In this document: piece by piece, positions 1-8,538 of the stretch
Layout of the letters: each line of letters starts with the position of its first letter
Position numbering within the stretch: position 1 is the first letter of the stretch
Assembly (NCBI GenBank): GCA_965249955.1
Contig: OZ252261.1
Location: forward strand, 1,116,001 to 1,180,000
Source: SB11 sp965249955
GTDB taxonomy: Bacteria; Bacteroidota; Bacteroidia; UBA8524
DNA length: 64,000 nucleotides
Direction: 5' to 3'
The notes under the pieces: generated by a model
What the model was told of the DNA's origin: nothing
The model's input: only the letters and a program-made list of their open reading frames with translations
Database searches by the model: none
Position numbers and translations under genes: made by a program

Positions 1-2471
1 CGTTCAATGGTTTTTTCGCTGGTTGTTTTATAAAACTCTGTGGTGGATTGGGCTATTTTGAGCACACGGGCAAAGGCCGCCAGTTTATCATAAAACTCCG
101 CCCGCAAGGCTTCATCCCGCAATAGCTGGGCAAAGGCTTCAACATCACTTTTATTGGGGATGGTTTTGAAAATATCCCACAATTCAGAATGTTTTTGGGG
201 CAGTTTGTTTATTTCTTCGTGGATAGAGGTAATAGCCCCTTGCAAGTCGGCTTCGTCAAAACCTTCTAAGCTGGAATAAACATCAAGCGCATTGTCAAGC
301 TCGCCCAAAACACCGTAATAATCTACTATGTATCCAAAGTCTTTGTCTTCATACACCCTATTTACACGGGCAATGGCCTGCAACAAAGTATGGTTTTTTA
401 GATTACGGGTGATGTATAAAACGGCGTTTTTGGGTTCATCAAATCCCGTGAGCAGCTTATCTACCACCACAATTATTTCAGGGTCTTTGCTGTTTTTAAA
501 ACGGTTGATTATATTTTTCTCATACTTTTTCTGGGTGCCATGCTCCTGCATCATTTTTGCCCAAAACTGTTTCACCCTATCGTTCGATTTTTCATAAGGT
601 GTTTCTTCACCCTCCCTGTCGTCGGGCGATGAAATTAAAACCTCGCTACTTACGATACCTATTTCATCTAAATACATTTTATATTTAAGGGCACTTATTT
701 TGTTTTGACACACCAACTGCGCCTTAAAAGGTGTACCCTGCCAATTATCTCGGTAGTGCTCACTAATATCCCATGCAATGGCATATACTTTTTGCTCGGC
801 TATGTTTAGCTGGTCGGCACGACTAAATTTCTTTTTCAAGTCTGCCTTCTCATATTTGTTTAAGGTATCTGATACCTTATTGAAGTAGTTATCAATAGGG
901 CCTTCGTTTACTTTTTGTATGGCGTGGCGGCCTTCGTAAAGCAAAGGCACTACTGCGCCGTCTTCAACTGCTTGTGTAACAGTATAGGCATCTATTATCC
1001 CACCAAATTTGGCCGCTGTGCTTTTTTCTTTTTTCATCAACGGTGTTCCCGTCATAGCAATGAAGCAAGCATTGGGCAGGGTTTTTTGCATTTTGATGTT
1101 GAAAGAACCGTATTGAGTGCGGTGGCCTTCATCTACCAACACAAAAATATCGTGCGAGGTAAGAGGCTGCTTTACTTTTTTTACGGCGGCTTCAAACTTA
1201 TTTATGATGGTGGTAATAACAGCATCGCTTTTACTTTCAAGCAACTCCACCAGTTTTTGCCCAGTAACGGCGTTGCTTACCGCGATACCGCATTTTTTAA
1301 ATGTGTTGGTTATTTGGTCGTCAAGGTCAACACGGTCGGTTACCAGTATGATTTTAGGGTTTTTGATGCTTTTTTCTAAGGCAATGGCTTGTGCAAGCAT
1401 TACCATTGTGAGTGACTTGCCGCTGCCTTGTGTGTGCCATATTACCCCGCCTTTGCGCTTGCCCCCTTCGATATGAATGAGGCGGCGCATTGATTTTTTA
1501 ATGGCGAAATACTGCTGATAACGGGCAATTTTTTTCTCGCCCTCATCAAATACGATATAATTAAAAGTAAAATCCAGCAGACGCTCGGGACGACAAAGTC
1601 CATACAAATACTCATCCTGCAAGGTGGGTAGTATTTCTTGCTGTTCTAAACCATCAAAATAATTGCGGACGTATTTATAACGGTCGGCAAAAAGTGTGTT
1701 TTTTTGTTGAAGGTTTAGGGGTGTGTTTTTTAAGGTATGCAGGGTGTGGGTATATTCATCTTCCTGCTCTTGACTGGCAAATTTTTCTTTCCACTGCCCC
1801 CAAAATTTGGGCGATGTGCCTGTGGTGGCATAGGATGCCTGCTGCATGGCGAGGCTTATTACTATTTGGGCATAGATGTATAAGGGACGGATACCGTCTT
1901 CTTGCTGGTTGCGCAAGTGTTGTGATATGGCCTGTGTTAAAGGCTCTTTCATATCAGGGCGTTTGCACTCTATCACGCAAAGGGGAATACCGTTTACAAA
2001 CAGAACAATATCAGGGCGGTAATGCTCTTTGCTGGTGCTGCGCATTACGCTGTATTCTTCGGTTACATGGAACACGTTGTTGTGCGGGTTTTTCCAATCG
2101 ATATATTGCAGAGTGTGGCTTTTTTTATCGCCGCTAACACTTTGCTCTAAGGCTGTGCCTGTGGCAAGGCGTTGATAGGCATACTCTGCCGAAGCCATAA
2201 ACCCTTCGTTGATGGGCAATGTTTTCAGGCTATGTATTCCTGCTTCGATATTGGCCTCTGAAAACAGTGCCGTTTCGGTAGCCGAAACCCTAATGGAATT
2301 TATTTTTTTTAGCTGGGCTCGCAATACATCTTCCAGCAATACGGCGGTGGTTCTGCTCCCGCGAAGCTCTAACGCCTGTGCGGGCGAAAGATAGGTATAG
2401 CCCAGCTTTTGCAACAACTGCAAAGCTGGGATTTGGCTGATATGGTCTTCTTTGAAGGAGGGAGTTTGCAT
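1..2471 (-). CDS. hsdR: Type I restriction endonuclease subunit R, 3' end beyond window
   Basis: Motor and nuclease subunit of a type I restriction-modification complex; it translocates DNA with ATP and cuts away from the recognition site. About 823 N-terminal residues are visible; the C-terminus lies left of base 1. Seen in the translation: a PD-(D/E)XK nuclease core near residues 153-171 (PDIVLF, then IECKRP), the ATP-binding motif HTQGSGKS near residue 344, a DEGH Walker B/motif II box near 447, and the helicase motif TGTPL near 473. The ATG at 2471 follows the stop of the upstream effector gene by one base (TAATATG), which implies translational coupling. It is the last visible gene of the operon that starts near 9111. 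The family is certain; whether the full-length protein is intact cannot be seen. Confidence 0.95.
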   Translation of the reverse strand, partial: MQTPSFKEDHISQIPALQLLQKLGYTYLSPAQALELRGSRTTAVLLEDVLRAQLKKINSIRVSATETALFSEANIEAGIHSLKTLPINEGFMASAEYAYQRLATGTALEQSVSGDKKSHTLQYIDWKNPHNNVFHVTEEYSVMRSTSKEHYRPDIVLFVNGIPLCVIECKRPDMKEPLTQAISQHLRNQQEDGIRPLYIYAQIVISLAMQQASYATTGTSPKFWGQWKEKFASQEQEDEYTHTLHTLKNTPLNLQQKNTLFADRYKYVRNYFDGLEQQEILPTLQDEYLYGLCRPERLLDFTFNYIVFDEGEKKIARYQQYFAIKKSMRRLIHIEGGKRKGGVIWHTQGSGKSLTMVMLAQAIALEKSIKNPKIILVTDRVDLDDQITNTFKKCGIAVSNAVTGQKLVELLESKSDAVITTIINKFEAAVKKVKQPLTSHDIFVLVDEGHRTQYGSFNIKMQKTLPNACFIAMTGTPLMKKEKSTAAKFGGIIDAYTVTQAVEDGAVVPLLYEGRHAIQKVNEGPIDNYFNKVSDTLNKYEKADLKKKFSRADQLNIAEQKVYAIAWDISEHYRDNWQGTPFKAQLVCQNKISALKYKMYLDEIGIVSSEVLISSPDDREGEETPYEKSNDRVKQFWAKMMQEHGTQKKYEKNIINRFKNSKDPEIIVVVDKLLTGFDEPKNAVLYITRNLKNHTLLQAIARVNRVYEDKDFGYIVDYYGVLGELDNALDVYSSLEGFDEADLQGAITSIHEEINKLPQKHSELWDIFKTIPNKSDVEAFAQLLRDEALRAEFYDKLAAFARVLKIAQSTTEFYKTTSEKTIE

Positions 2472-2472
2472 A

Positions 2473-3003
2473 TTACTTACTAAAATAAGTATATAAAAAG
2501 AAGATTAAAGCCAACGGCAAGGTTATATATGCCGCTATTGTAATCCAAAGAGCTATGGAAAAGAAACCATATTTTTTACTTGCGATATATGAATTCTGCT
2601 TGATTTGTTCGGCAAGGTCTTTTTCAAAGTTTGTAAACTCGATAGACACACCCTCAAAAATTTGTTTCAATATCTCCGTATTATCAAGGGTTTTAAGATA
2701 CTCAAAGAATAAAACATTTTTTCCTGATGGTTTAGCCCAACTTAATTTAACCATTTTCACTTTTGGGGCAAATGAGATTAAAGACGTTATTGTAGAAAAA
2801 ATAAGTAGAACAATTATAAACTGTAAGTAATTGCAAAGCCAATCATCTTTTATCAGTTCGGACTGGAAGGCTTGAATAATCCCAAATATTGATACACCAT
2901 TGAATGCAACAAGGGCAGCATTTTTAGCCTCAGCAAACTTTAGCCAGTCGTTTACATTATTAAATATTTTAAATAATTTTTCTTCACGTATTGTGGTTTC
3001 CAT
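2473..3003 (-). CDS. Pycsar-type transmembrane effector (DUF5706/PycTM-like)
   Basis: This 176-residue membrane protein has the layout of DUF5706 proteins, the PycTM effectors of Pycsar antiphage systems. An N-terminal amphipathic stretch leads into WLKFAEAKNAALVAFNG, a hydrophobic segment (about 28-46) and a second one (59-79). A soluble loop with LFFEYLKTL follows, then a charged helix, and a long hydrophobic stretch (146-172). Family members are thought to bind a cyclic pyrimidine nucleotide and then disrupt the inner membrane, killing the infected cell. Its start is two bases after the cyclase stop (TAGCTATG) and its stop is one base before hsdR. The adjoining cyclase supports the call strongly. 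The family is recognised from pattern memory, not a profile search. The region is clearly more AT-rich than the hsd genes. Confidence 0.82.
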   Translation of the reverse strand: METTIREEKLFKIFNNVNDWLKFAEAKNAALVAFNGVSIFGIIQAFQSELIKDDWLCNYLQFIIVLLIFSTITSLISFAPKVKMVKLSWAKPSGKNVLFFEYLKTLDNTEILKQIFEGVSIEFTNFEKDLAEQIKQNSYIASKKYGFFSIALWITIAAYITLPLALIFFLYTYFSK

Positions 3004-3005
3004 AG

Positions 3006-4001
3006 CTATATTTTTATATTGTTGATACTATTGATGATTATACTACCACCGTATATTGAAGTAGGACTTTTAGGGTATGGCTTAGAATAAAATTTGCTTA
3101 AATACTCTTTGTTTGGACTTTTATTATACCCTAAATAAACCCTCGAAGAAATTAATATTGCTGAGGTCAATAGGCTGTTATCCGTTTTTTCAACTTTCTT
3201 AACCGTTTTGGAGTCAAAAGTTGTTGTTTGCCCAAAACTGATTCTCCGAAAAAACTCTGCTTCATTAACATCCAACGTGCTGGTTCTTTTTACTTCATAA
3301 AGTCCAAACAAACTATCGTATGGTGCCAAATCATTGGTTTGTCGAAATATCGTATCAGCAAAACTGGGTGTTCTTCTTTTAAATTCAGAATATTCAACTG
3401 TAACCTTATACATTGTTTCAGAATATTCTTTATTTGATAAATCGGTCAATTTTGATGCAATATTCGCTGGTTCACCTACCCAAACAAGCCCTTTATACTC
3501 TGATTTTTCTTCATGTTTTCTCGTGATACCTGTTTTAAGTACTAGCATTTCCCCGTAGTCAATCCCAATACCTACTTTAAAGTAGTCCAAACCTGAGTGT
3601 TTCCGGATTATTCGAGTTGCAACTGTGTACATCAAAGCCGCACAGTTTATTGCATTTGTATAACAGTCCTCCGGCTCAAAAACTACCATTACCCTATCGC
3701 CTATAATATTTCTTACATAACCATATTCGTCGGCTATCTTCGTCATCGCATATACGAATGCTGAATATATCTTACCGAGTTTTGCTTTATCACTTTTAAG
3801 GTTACGGCTAATTCGTGTAGATGCTCTTATGTCGACAAATAGAACACAAGTTTCCAGTAACTTACCTCTTTTGCTAGCCCCAATCGGGAAAGTAAGTGCA
3901 GTATCATCCCGTGAGGGCACGTATGATGTATTGGTTGTTTCAATATCATTATCAAAAATATTTTTTACATCATTTGCGATTCCTTGTAAAAATTCTTCCA
4001 T
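3006..4001 (-). CDS. Class III nucleotide cyclase, Pycsar PycC-like
   Basis: 331 residues with one adenylate/guanylate cyclase-type catalytic domain (about 50-215), preceded by a 45-residue leader and followed by about 110 residues of unknown fold. The two metal-binding aspartates are visible: D57 in LFVDIRAST and D102 in NIIGDRVMVVF. The position that is usually the purine-selecting Lys just before IIGD is Asn (N98). The transition-state motif reads WVGEPANIASKLTD, with Asn N180 kept but the usual Arg replaced by Lys (K184). Loss of the purine-selecting Lys beside a PycTM-like effector fits a pyrimidine (cUMP or cCMP) cyclase. The start codon follows the stop of the second cyclase by one base (TAATATG). 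Product identity is inference. Confidence 0.82.
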   Translation of the reverse strand: MEEFLQGIANDVKNIFDNDIETTNTSYVPSRDDTALTFPIGASKRGKLLETCVLFVDIRASTRISRNLKSDKAKLGKIYSAFVYAMTKIADEYGYVRNIIGDRVMVVFEPEDCYTNAINCAALMYTVATRIIRKHSGLDYFKVGIGIDYGEMLVLKTGITRKHEEKSEYKGLVWVGEPANIASKLTDLSNKEYSETMYKVTVEYSEFKRRTPSFADTIFRQTNDLAPYDSLFGLYEVKRTSTLDVNEAEFFRRISFGQTTTFDSKTVKKVEKTDNSLLTSAILISSRVYLGYNKSPNKEYLSKFYSKPYPKSPTSIYGGSIIINSINNIKI

Positions 4002-4002
4002 A

Positions 4003-4749
4003 TTATATAGCTTTTAAATATCTAAAATAACTTTTATCAACGCCTTTAAGCTTCACTTGAATAGGGGATTTGAGTGTCCATGCATGTTTAAAAGGCGTCC
4101 TATTTATCACATCATCAATATTAATATCTTCATAATCAGTTTCGCCAAAAAAATTAATACTATTACTTACCGAAACACTCTCTAATCTAAATAGCTCAGT
4201 TATTGCATTTCCTATCATAGTAAATTCGGTGTAATCGATAGATTTATTTTGGTAATACATTATTTCACCATAATGAAACGCAACTTTGAGTTCATATTCA
4301 GTGCCTTTGTTATTATGAATTAAATCCATTGCACATTTTTCTGCTTTTCTGTGAAGGGTAAGTTTAGTTTTTCTTAAAAAAGGTTCCCCAAATACACATA
4401 TAATTCCGTCACCCATTATCTTTTCAATCTCACCCCCATGAGCATATATTGTTGGAATGACACGGTCATAATAGTTATCTAAAAAGTCGGACACGTCGTC
4501 ACTATTTTTATTCTTAAATTTTGTTGAAAATGAAGTTACATCAATGAATAGTAGAACGGCTTCCGTTTTTCTTCTTTCTTTAAAAAAGTCTATGTATCCT
4601 TGAACTTTTTCACCATGAAAAGAAAATGATTTTGTTATTTTTTTAGGGTCAAATGATTCTAGTATTATTTCTGCATCTTTTGTACTAAAACCATCAATCC
4701 CTTGAGAGTATTCTTCTTTAAGATTTATTAACTGTTTTAAATTTGGCAT
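4003..4749 (-). CDS. Second class III nucleotide cyclase-like protein
   Basis: 248 residues with a single cyclase homology domain (about 62-200) and little else. Metal aspartates are present (D70 in LLFIDVTSFS; D114 in KIMGDGIICVF). Unlike its neighbour it keeps the purine-type Lys (K110, in EKIMGD) and a Thr (T177) at the other base-selecting position. The transition-state motif is altered, however: IGNAITELFRLE has Thr (T184) where Asn is usual, while Arg (R188) is kept. It could be a second cyclase with another product, or a partner subunit of the downstream cyclase. It lies 37 bases after hsdS and one base before the next cyclase gene, in the same operon. Most known Pycsar loci have one cyclase, so a pair is unusual. 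Confidence 0.78.
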   Translation of the reverse strand: MPNLKQLINLKEEYSQGIDGFSTKDAEIILESFDPKKITKSFSFHGEKVQGYIDFFKERRKTEAVLLFIDVTSFSTKFKNKNSDDVSDFLDNYYDRVIPTIYAHGGEIEKIMGDGIICVFGEPFLRKTKLTLHRKAEKCAMDLIHNNKGTEYELKVAFHYGEIMYYQNKSIDYTEFTMIGNAITELFRLESVSVSNSINFFGETDYEDINIDDVINRTPFKHAWTLKSPIQVKLKGVDKSYFRYLKAI

Positions 4750-4786
4750 AGCTGTTTTTACAATAAATAGTATGAATTTTTGAAAG

Positions 4787-5977
4787 TTACATTTTTAACC
4801 TTTTTTTCCCTGTTAAAAGTTGTTGCATCAGCCCCTTTTTCTGCTCTTTTAGTTGTTGCAGTTGGGTTTGCAGCAGTTGTATTTCGGTATCAGCCGTTTG
4901 CAATACAGCAGCGATGGCGGTTTGTTCTTCAAATGAGGGAATTTCTACTTCTAGTCTTAAAAAATCTTTTTTACTTAAAACACGATTTCGTCCAGCCCCA
5001 CCGGGAGAAATCAAATCCATCATATATTTAAATTTAGGCTGAATTATTATATGCCTAAAATAGTCAACAATGCCTGTGGTTGGGTTGAAAGTAAAAGTAG
5101 GAAAACGATGAGAAACCAATGCTCCTTCATCTTCTTTTTTTACGATTGCAATAGCCCCTTCCCACGCAAAAGTGATGTTCACTATTAAGTCGTTTTCTTT
5201 AACAACATAGAGGGTGTCCATATCGACTTTGGCGGGTTCAAAGTGTGGCTTTAGGAAGGTTCCTTTGCCGTGGCTTCTGATACCTAAAGCAGTATATGCT
5301 GAACTGGGTTTATCTATCGGGCGTAAAGTAGGTATTAAGACTTCTTTTAACTTCTGTGTTCTCCACTCCCCACTAAACCCCTTCAAGCGTTTTTTGCCTG
5401 TGAGCAGTTGCTGCATTAGCCATTTTTTGCGCTGTTGTTTTTGTTCTATCAGGCGGGTGGTGGTTGCTATGGCTTTGTCCCAAGTGCTTAGTACGGCTGC
5501 AATGGCCTTTTGCTCGGGGAGGGGGGGGAATAAAACTGAAATTGTGGATATTGTTGATGCACTTAAACTGGGAACACCAGAAGCCTCATTATAAAGTCTC
5601 CAATTTATTGCTTCAAATTTGTAAAAAAGCCATTTGGGTAATGTATTTTCCCCTATTTCAGTGTAAAACAAGGTATCTACAGTCCAAAAAGGAGTATCCA
5701 TATATTTTGGTTTATCTATTGTACCTTTGCGACCTATTAGAACCGAGGGTTTAGAATATAAAGCAGTGTTTGTTCTCCCAATTTCACCACCCGTTGCTAA
5801 AATTGGATAAATACCATTCTTATCTTCAATACTTTTTTGGTCTCGACCATGCTTAATTTTAACTAGTTCACCTACTCTTTTCACTTCCCAATCCTTAGGT
5901 GTCCACCCCAGGGGGGTGTGCTTATAGCCTGGTTTTGTGGCGGCAGGGTTTGCAATTTGTATAGCTTGTTCACTCAT
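4787..5977 (-). CDS. hsdS: Type I restriction-modification specificity subunit S
   Basis: DNA-recognition subunit that directs both methylation and restriction. 396 residues in the classical two-TRD form: TRD1 about 1-150, then conserved helical region 1 (LPEQKAIAAVL ... WLMQQLLTGKKRLKGF), TRD2 about 205-345, and conserved region 2 (FEEQTAIAAVL ... GLMQQLLTGKKRLK). The internal repeat of the two helical arms is obvious and typical. The ATG at 5977 lies inside the end of rhuM (8-base overlap), so the genes are translationally coupled. A 37-base gap separates it from the first cyclase gene, the largest gap in this part of the operon and a plausible insertion border. The recognition sequence cannot be read from the protein. 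Confidence 0.95.
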   Translation of the reverse strand: MSEQAIQIANPAATKPGYKHTPLGWTPKDWEVKRVGELVKIKHGRDQKSIEDKNGIYPILATGGEIGRTNTALYSKPSVLIGRKGTIDKPKYMDTPFWTVDTLFYTEIGENTLPKWLFYKFEAINWRLYNEASGVPSLSASTISTISVLFPPLPEQKAIAAVLSTWDKAIATTTRLIEQKQQRKKWLMQQLLTGKKRLKGFSGEWRTQKLKEVLIPTLRPIDKPSSAYTALGIRSHGKGTFLKPHFEPAKVDMDTLYVVKENDLIVNITFAWEGAIAIVKKEDEGALVSHRFPTFTFNPTTGIVDYFRHIIIQPKFKYMMDLISPGGAGRNRVLSKKDFLRLEVEIPSFEEQTAIAAVLQTADTEIQLLQTQLQQLKEQKKGLMQQLLTGKKRLKM

Positions 5978-6989
5978 GTTTTTTCTTTTTGTTGGGTAGG
6001 TTTTTCGGCGCGGCCTTTAGTTTTTTCACGGCGCGGTCAAGGTCGTCCTCAGCCGATGCCAGCCGCTTTTGTTCCTCTGCCTGGTATTTTTCATACTCTT
6101 GCAAGGCATGTTTTTCTGCGGCCTTGTGGCTTATCTTGCCGGGGCTGTCTAGTATCTCTCGGTCGTTCAGGGTCAAGAAGCCGTGCAGCTTGGTAATCCA
6201 GTCTTTCATATACATGGGCTTGCGCTGCATGGCCTGCAACTCAGCAAATTCAAGGTACTGAGAAACAATGCGGTTTAGCTGGTCAAGTTCATCATCATTC
6301 AGGTAGTTTTTGGCAACGGTTACATCCTGTTTTTTAATATTTTTACCCGGCCAGTTGGTAAGCCCCATGTTGGGCTTTGTGGCATCTGCCCGTAGTTTTA
6401 TCAGTTCGGCGGCGGTGTGGGTATGTATGGCCCAGTGGAATTTATTTTGCACGGTGGCAAAAAACTCCTGCGATAATTCTGTGCGGGCATCGTAATCAAT
6501 ACTGGTGGCGTATATATCGCATACCTTTCGGTAAAATACCTTTTCGCTGCTGCGTATATCGCGTATGCGTGCCAGCAACTCATCAAAGTAGTTATTATTC
6601 CGGGCTTGTTTCAGACGTTCATCGTCCAGCGTAAAACCTTTAATAATGTACTCGCGCAGTCGTTGGGTAGCCCATATACGAAAGTGCGTGCCTACGTGTG
6701 ATTTTACCCTGTACCCTACGGAAATAACTACATCAAGGTTATAGTGTAGCGTTCGGTATTTTTTTCCATCGGCAGCAGTTGTCAAGTATTCCTTTACAAC
6801 TGATTCTTCGTTCAGTTCACCTTCTGTAAAGATGTTTTTAATATGCAGACTGATATTTTGTTTCGTTGTCTGAAAGAGTTCAGCCATTTGGTTTTGGTTT
6901 AGCCAAACGGTTTCTTCTTCCAAACGGACATCTACTTTGGTAAGTCCGTCTGGCGACTGATAGATTAAAAGTTCTGACGTATTGTCCAT
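5970..6989 (-). CDS. rhuM: RhuM family protein in the restriction operon
   Basis: 339 residues of the RhuM family, first described from a Salmonella pathogenicity island and widely found inside type I restriction operons; biochemical role unknown. Seen: the N-terminal block with VWLNQNQMAELF and QNISLHIKNIF, which looks like an HTH-type DNA-binding segment. A central block with YNLDVVISVGYRVKS and FRIWATQRLREYI follows, and the Lys-rich tail is probably coiled (about 285-339). It starts four bases after hsdM and overlaps hsdS by 8 bases, so it is translated with the methylase. Position suggests a regulatory or accessory role in restriction, but that is inference. The family call is secure from motifs. 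Confidence 0.9.
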   Translation of the reverse strand: MDNTSELLIYQSPDGLTKVDVRLEEETVWLNQNQMAELFQTTKQNISLHIKNIFTEGELNEESVVKEYLTTAADGKKYRTLHYNLDVVISVGYRVKSHVGTHFRIWATQRLREYIIKGFTLDDERLKQARNNNYFDELLARIRDIRSSEKVFYRKVCDIYATSIDYDARTELSQEFFATVQNKFHWAIHTHTAAELIKLRADATKPNMGLTNWPGKNIKKQDVTVAKNYLNDDELDQLNRIVSQYLEFAELQAMQRKPMYMKDWITKLHGFLTLNDREILDSPGKISHKAAEKHALQEYEKYQAEEQKRLASAEDDLDRAVKKLKAAPKNLPNKKKKHE

Positions 6990-6993
6990 AGTG

Positions 6994-8529
6994 TTATCCG
7001 TTCAAAATTTCACTTAAATACTTATTCATTTCCAGCTTCACGTTAAGCAGCTCGCCTTCCAGCTTTTCAATTTCGGTTTGCACGGCGGCAATGTCCACTT
7101 CGGCCTCTTCCTCAAAGGTATCCACATAGCGGGGTATATTTAGGTTATAATCGTTTTGCACAACCTCATCGGGGGTGGCTACATAGCTGTATTTTTCGTC
7201 CAGTACCCCTGTGGCAAGTTTGCTTTTGGTAAAATCTTGGTAGGTGCTAACAATACGGTTTATATCCTGCTCCCTTAATTTGTTTTGGTTTCTACCTGCT
7301 TCATAGCCTTTGCTGGCATCAATAAACAATATGTTTTGATTGTTCTCTTTGCCTCTGTTAAACACCAATATTGCAGCGGGTATGCCCGTGCCAAAAAACA
7401 GGTTGGCAGGCAGTCCAATTACGGCTTCTAACAGGTTTTCTTCAATAGTTTTTTGGCGTATTTTGCCTTCGCTGCTACCTCTAAACAATACCCCGTGTGG
7501 CACAACCACTCCTACTTTTCCTGTGCCTTCGTAGGTGGTTTCTATCATGTGGGTAATAAACGCCCAATCGCCCTTGCTTTTTGGGGGCACACCGCGCCAA
7601 AAACGGTTGTGCTTGTCGGCGGCGGCTTCATCAGCCCCCCATTTATCCAAGCTAAAAGGCGGATTGGCAACTACTGTATCAAACTTCATTAGGGTATCAC
7701 CCTCTTTCAGTTTGGGGTTGCGCAAGGTATCGCCCCAGCGAATAGTGGCTTTGTCAAATCCATGCAAAAACATATTCATTACGGCCAATGCCCACGTACT
7801 GCCATTGGCTTCTTGCCCATAAAGTGAAAAGTTATCGCTGCCCACTTCTTTACCTGCCTTGATAAGCAATGAGGCCGAACCACAAGTTGGGTCGCAAATG
7901 CGTGCGCCGGGTTTGCTTTTGGTAAGTTTTGCCAACAGGGTAGAAACTTCGGAAGGTGTAAAAAATTCACCGGCTTTTTTACCTGCATCGCTGGCAAAAT
8001 TTGCGATTAAATATTCGTATGTATCACCAATTATATCGCTTTTCTCAAGATGCGAGGGGTCGAGGATTAGCTTTTCATTGCTAAAATCAAGCAGCAAATT
8101 TTTAAGGCGAGTATTTTTATCTTTGGTATCGCCTAAATTACTGCTGTTAAAATCTATATTTCTAAATATACCACTTCCGTCTTCGCTGCCCAGCTTTTCA
8201 CGGTTGGCCTCCTCCAAATCGGCAAGGGCGATGTTAATTAACTCACCAATATTAGCTTCGTTGCGGTTTTCATACAGATAATCAAATGTGCAATGAGGCG
8301 GCACCACAAAACGCTCGTGCTGCATAGCCCGCAAAGCACGGTCGTTATCGCCCTTGTATTTTTCAAGGTGTTGAGTATATCTAGCTTTGTGTACATCGCT
8401 CACATATTTCAGAAATAGCATGGTAAGAATGTAATCTTTATACTGGCTGGGATCTATTACGCCGCGAAAAGTATCGCACGCTTTCCACACAATATTATTA
8501 AGTTCTTTTTGGGTGATGGTAGTTGTCAT
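6994..8529 (-). CDS. hsdM: Type I DNA methyltransferase subunit M
   Basis: N6-adenine methyltransferase subunit of the type I complex; it uses S-adenosylmethionine and works as M2S or R2M2S. 511 residues, the usual length. Seen: an N-terminal helical domain (WKACDTFRGVIDPSQYKDY), GEFFTPSEV at 187-195, the SAM-binding motif I DPTCGS at 213-218, and the catalytic motif IV NPPF at 289-292. A C-terminal coiled segment follows (about 475-511). It lies nine bases after the half-HsdS gene and four before rhuM. No frameshift or missing motif is visible, so the methylase should be active. Confidence 0.97.
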   Translation of the reverse strand: MTTTITQKELNNIVWKACDTFRGVIDPSQYKDYILTMLFLKYVSDVHKARYTQHLEKYKGDNDRALRAMQHERFVVPPHCTFDYLYENRNEANIGELINIALADLEEANREKLGSEDGSGIFRNIDFNSSNLGDTKDKNTRLKNLLLDFSNEKLILDPSHLEKSDIIGDTYEYLIANFASDAGKKAGEFFTPSEVSTLLAKLTKSKPGARICDPTCGSASLLIKAGKEVGSDNFSLYGQEANGSTWALAVMNMFLHGFDKATIRWGDTLRNPKLKEGDTLMKFDTVVANPPFSLDKWGADEAAADKHNRFWRGVPPKSKGDWAFITHMIETTYEGTGKVGVVVPHGVLFRGSSEGKIRQKTIEENLLEAVIGLPANLFFGTGIPAAILVFNRGKENNQNILFIDASKGYEAGRNQNKLREQDINRIVSTYQDFTKSKLATGVLDEKYSYVATPDEVVQNDYNLNIPRYVDTFEEEAEVDIAAVQTEIEKLEGELLNVKLEMNKYLSEILNG

Positions 8530-8538
8530 GTGTTCCTC

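Noticed and set aside
915..1379. 154-codon plus-strand frame opposite hsdR
   Set aside because: Antisense shadow of hsdR; the minus-strand reading has clear helicase motifs.
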